Shown: piece by piece, positions 4,570 through 5,043 of the stretch
Layout: each line of letters opens with the position of its first letter
Numbering within the stretch: position 1 is the first letter of the stretch
NCBI GenBank assembly: GCA_031260545.1
Contig: JAIRJQ010000016.1
Coordinates: forward strand, 1 to 5,043
Reading direction: 5' to 3'
Source: Methanomassiliicoccaceae archaeon
GTDB lineage: Archaea; Thermoplasmatota; Thermoplasmata; Methanomassiliicoccales; Methanomethylophilaceae
Length of the DNA: 5,043 nucleotides
The notes under the pieces: model-generated
Told to the model about the DNA's origin: nothing
The model's input: only the letters and a program-made list of their open reading frames with translations
Databases searched by the model: none
Position numbers and translations under genes: made by a program

Positions 4570-4869
4570 ATGGAAGAGCGGCTGTACGTTATGTTGATAG
4601 AACGGGGCAAAACATATAACAAGATCAATGGAGAGTTGGTCAGGAGGCACGTTGAGCGCATAAGAGGCCTAGATGACGACGGTAAATTGGTGCTCTGCGG
4701 ACCTACCAAAGATTATCCCGGTGTCGCGGGCATCGTCATTCTAAGGGTCAAGAGCGAAGAGGAGGCCGAGGAGATATGCAAGGCGGAACCGTTCGTCGTC
4801 GAGGGCCATGCGACATACAAACTTTTGAGTTTGCGCGAGGGGAACAGGGCCAATAACTACTTGCTGTGA
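4570..4869 (+). CDS. YciI-family (YCII-related domain) protein, 99 residues
   Basis: The protein is a single YCII-related domain, a ferredoxin-like alpha/beta fold that forms dimers; members range from putative enzymes to stress-linked proteins of unknown activity. Family features are a beta-strand start (RLYVMLIERG, 4-13) and a helix carrying the conserved histidine H27 in VRRHVERIRGL (24-34). The turn GKLVLCGPTKD (38-48) holds the typical G-x-x-x-x-x-GP. A strand GIVILRV (54-60) is followed by a helix EEEAEEICKAEPF (63-75), and the family's E/DPF motif with a following strand is at 73-86 (EPFVVEGHATYKLL). Length is normal for the family. The start is set by a strong TATA box and by GGAG 8 bases upstream. 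The stop is TGA. No neighbour suggests a pathway, so the substrate is unknown. The minus-strand gene at 3780-4334 is divergent from it across 235 bases. Confidence 0.88.
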   Translation: MEERLYVMLIERGKTYNKINGELVRRHVERIRGLDDDGKLVLCGPTKDYPGVAGIVILRVKSEEEAEEICKAEPFVVEGHATYKLLSLREGNRANNYLL

Positions 4870-4955
4870 TCGGCAATAATGATGAATGGACCTATCCGAT
4901 ATTGCAGGATGCCGTGGCCAGACCTCCGACCTGAATTTTATATTTCGACCGCAGG
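4870..4955. other. Short intergenic region after the YciI-family gene
   Basis: Between the YciI stop and the right-edge gene's stop I see only a T-rich stretch (ATTTTATATTT near 4935-4945) that may end the plus-strand transcript. No open frame or strong hairpin is evident. Confidence 0.4.
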
Positions 4956-5017
4956 ATCAATAGTCCTTGAATGTTCTTTCAAAGTTATCTACTATTTTTC
5001 TCAAAGGCCGTTTTCCG
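4956..5017 (-). repeat. Imperfect 62-base repeat, copy 2 (in-frame gene tail)
   Basis: This is the counterpart of 1006-1067, at about 83% identity by eye and in the same orientation. Here the minus strand is open and encodes the last residues of the right-edge gene plus its TGA. Several differences from copy 1 are conservative at protein level (Ile-Val against Met-Ile; Arg against Lys), which suggests a coding origin for the repeat. Confidence 0.65.
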
Positions 5018-5043
5018 GCGCTCCCTGTTAGCCCGTCAAGTCC
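4957..5043 (-). CDS. C-terminal fragment of an unrecognised minus-strand gene
   Basis: The minus-strand frame is open from the right edge to a TGA at 4957-4959, giving 28 residues that read GLDGLTGSAGKRPL then RKIVDNFERTFKDY. The basic, amphipathic end with alternating aromatic and charged residues looks like a genuine C-terminal helix. The repeat copy at 1006-1067 preserves part of it at both DNA and protein level. The family cannot be named from this fragment. A 28-codon open stretch alone is weak evidence; the conservation of the repeat is what raises confidence. Confidence 0.45.
   Translation of the reverse strand, partial: GLDGLTGSAGKRPLRKIVDNFERTFKDY

Noticed and set aside
4432..4650. 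Minus-strand frame ending MIAARDLNMANGIRLSKGKF in the divergent intergenic region
   Set aside because: It runs antisense through the yciI start and promoter, has no start signal, and is not recognisable. The last 20 residues could be a gene remnant, but nothing else supports it.
1..5043. tRNA, rRNA, CRISPR array, insertion sequence or defence system
   Set aside because: No cloverleaf-like sequence, regular short repeats with spacers, transposase motifs, or nuclease/helicase motifs were seen on either strand.

Overview
The window looks like chromosomal DNA of a methanogen-lineage or Thermoplasmata-like archaeon; Methanomassiliicoccales is my best guess, from general impression and not from a marker gene. 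The support is as follows. AT-rich TATA-like boxes sit about 26 bases ahead of likely transcription starts. GGAG/GAGG ribosome binding sites are mixed with at least one apparently leaderless gene. Genes are short and compact on both strands. No visible gene ends in TAG: seven end in TGA and one in TAA, counting the two edge fragments. No rRNA, tRNA, CRISPR array, transposase or phage gene was seen.

Layout, left to right. (1) Positions 3-350 (+) are the 3' part of an unrecognised protein entering from the left. It is followed at 451-936 (+) by a second unrecognised soluble protein with a strong GGAGG site. (2) Convergent to these is a PLP-dependent cysteine synthase of the CysM type at 1069-1965 (-), with its own promoter near 2011-2020. 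(3) Upstream of it, on the same strand, is a 59-residue zinc-ribbon protein at 2111-2290 (-) that looks leaderless. (4) Divergent from the zinc-ribbon gene is a 421-residue permease of the ArsB/NhaD/SLC13 (ion transporter) superfamily at 2456-3721 (+). (5) Convergent to the permease is an unrecognised beta-rich 184-residue protein at 3780-4334 (-). (6) A 235-base divergent intergenic region (4335-4569) holds promoters, a long-spaced inverted repeat and a possible small RNA. (7) A YciI-family protein lies at 4570-4869 (+). (8) The 3' end of another minus-strand gene enters at the right edge (4957-5043).

No obvious pathway links the genes. Cysteine biosynthesis and an anion-type permease are the only clear metabolic functions, and each gene seems to be its own transcription unit. 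The most unusual structure is a roughly 62-base imperfect direct repeat. One copy is just downstream of the cysteine synthase gene (1006-1067). The other forms the C-terminal codons of the right-edge gene (4956-5017). The first copy is frame-broken relative to the second, so it may be the remnant of a lost relative of that gene. I found no convincing novel defence or mobile system here.
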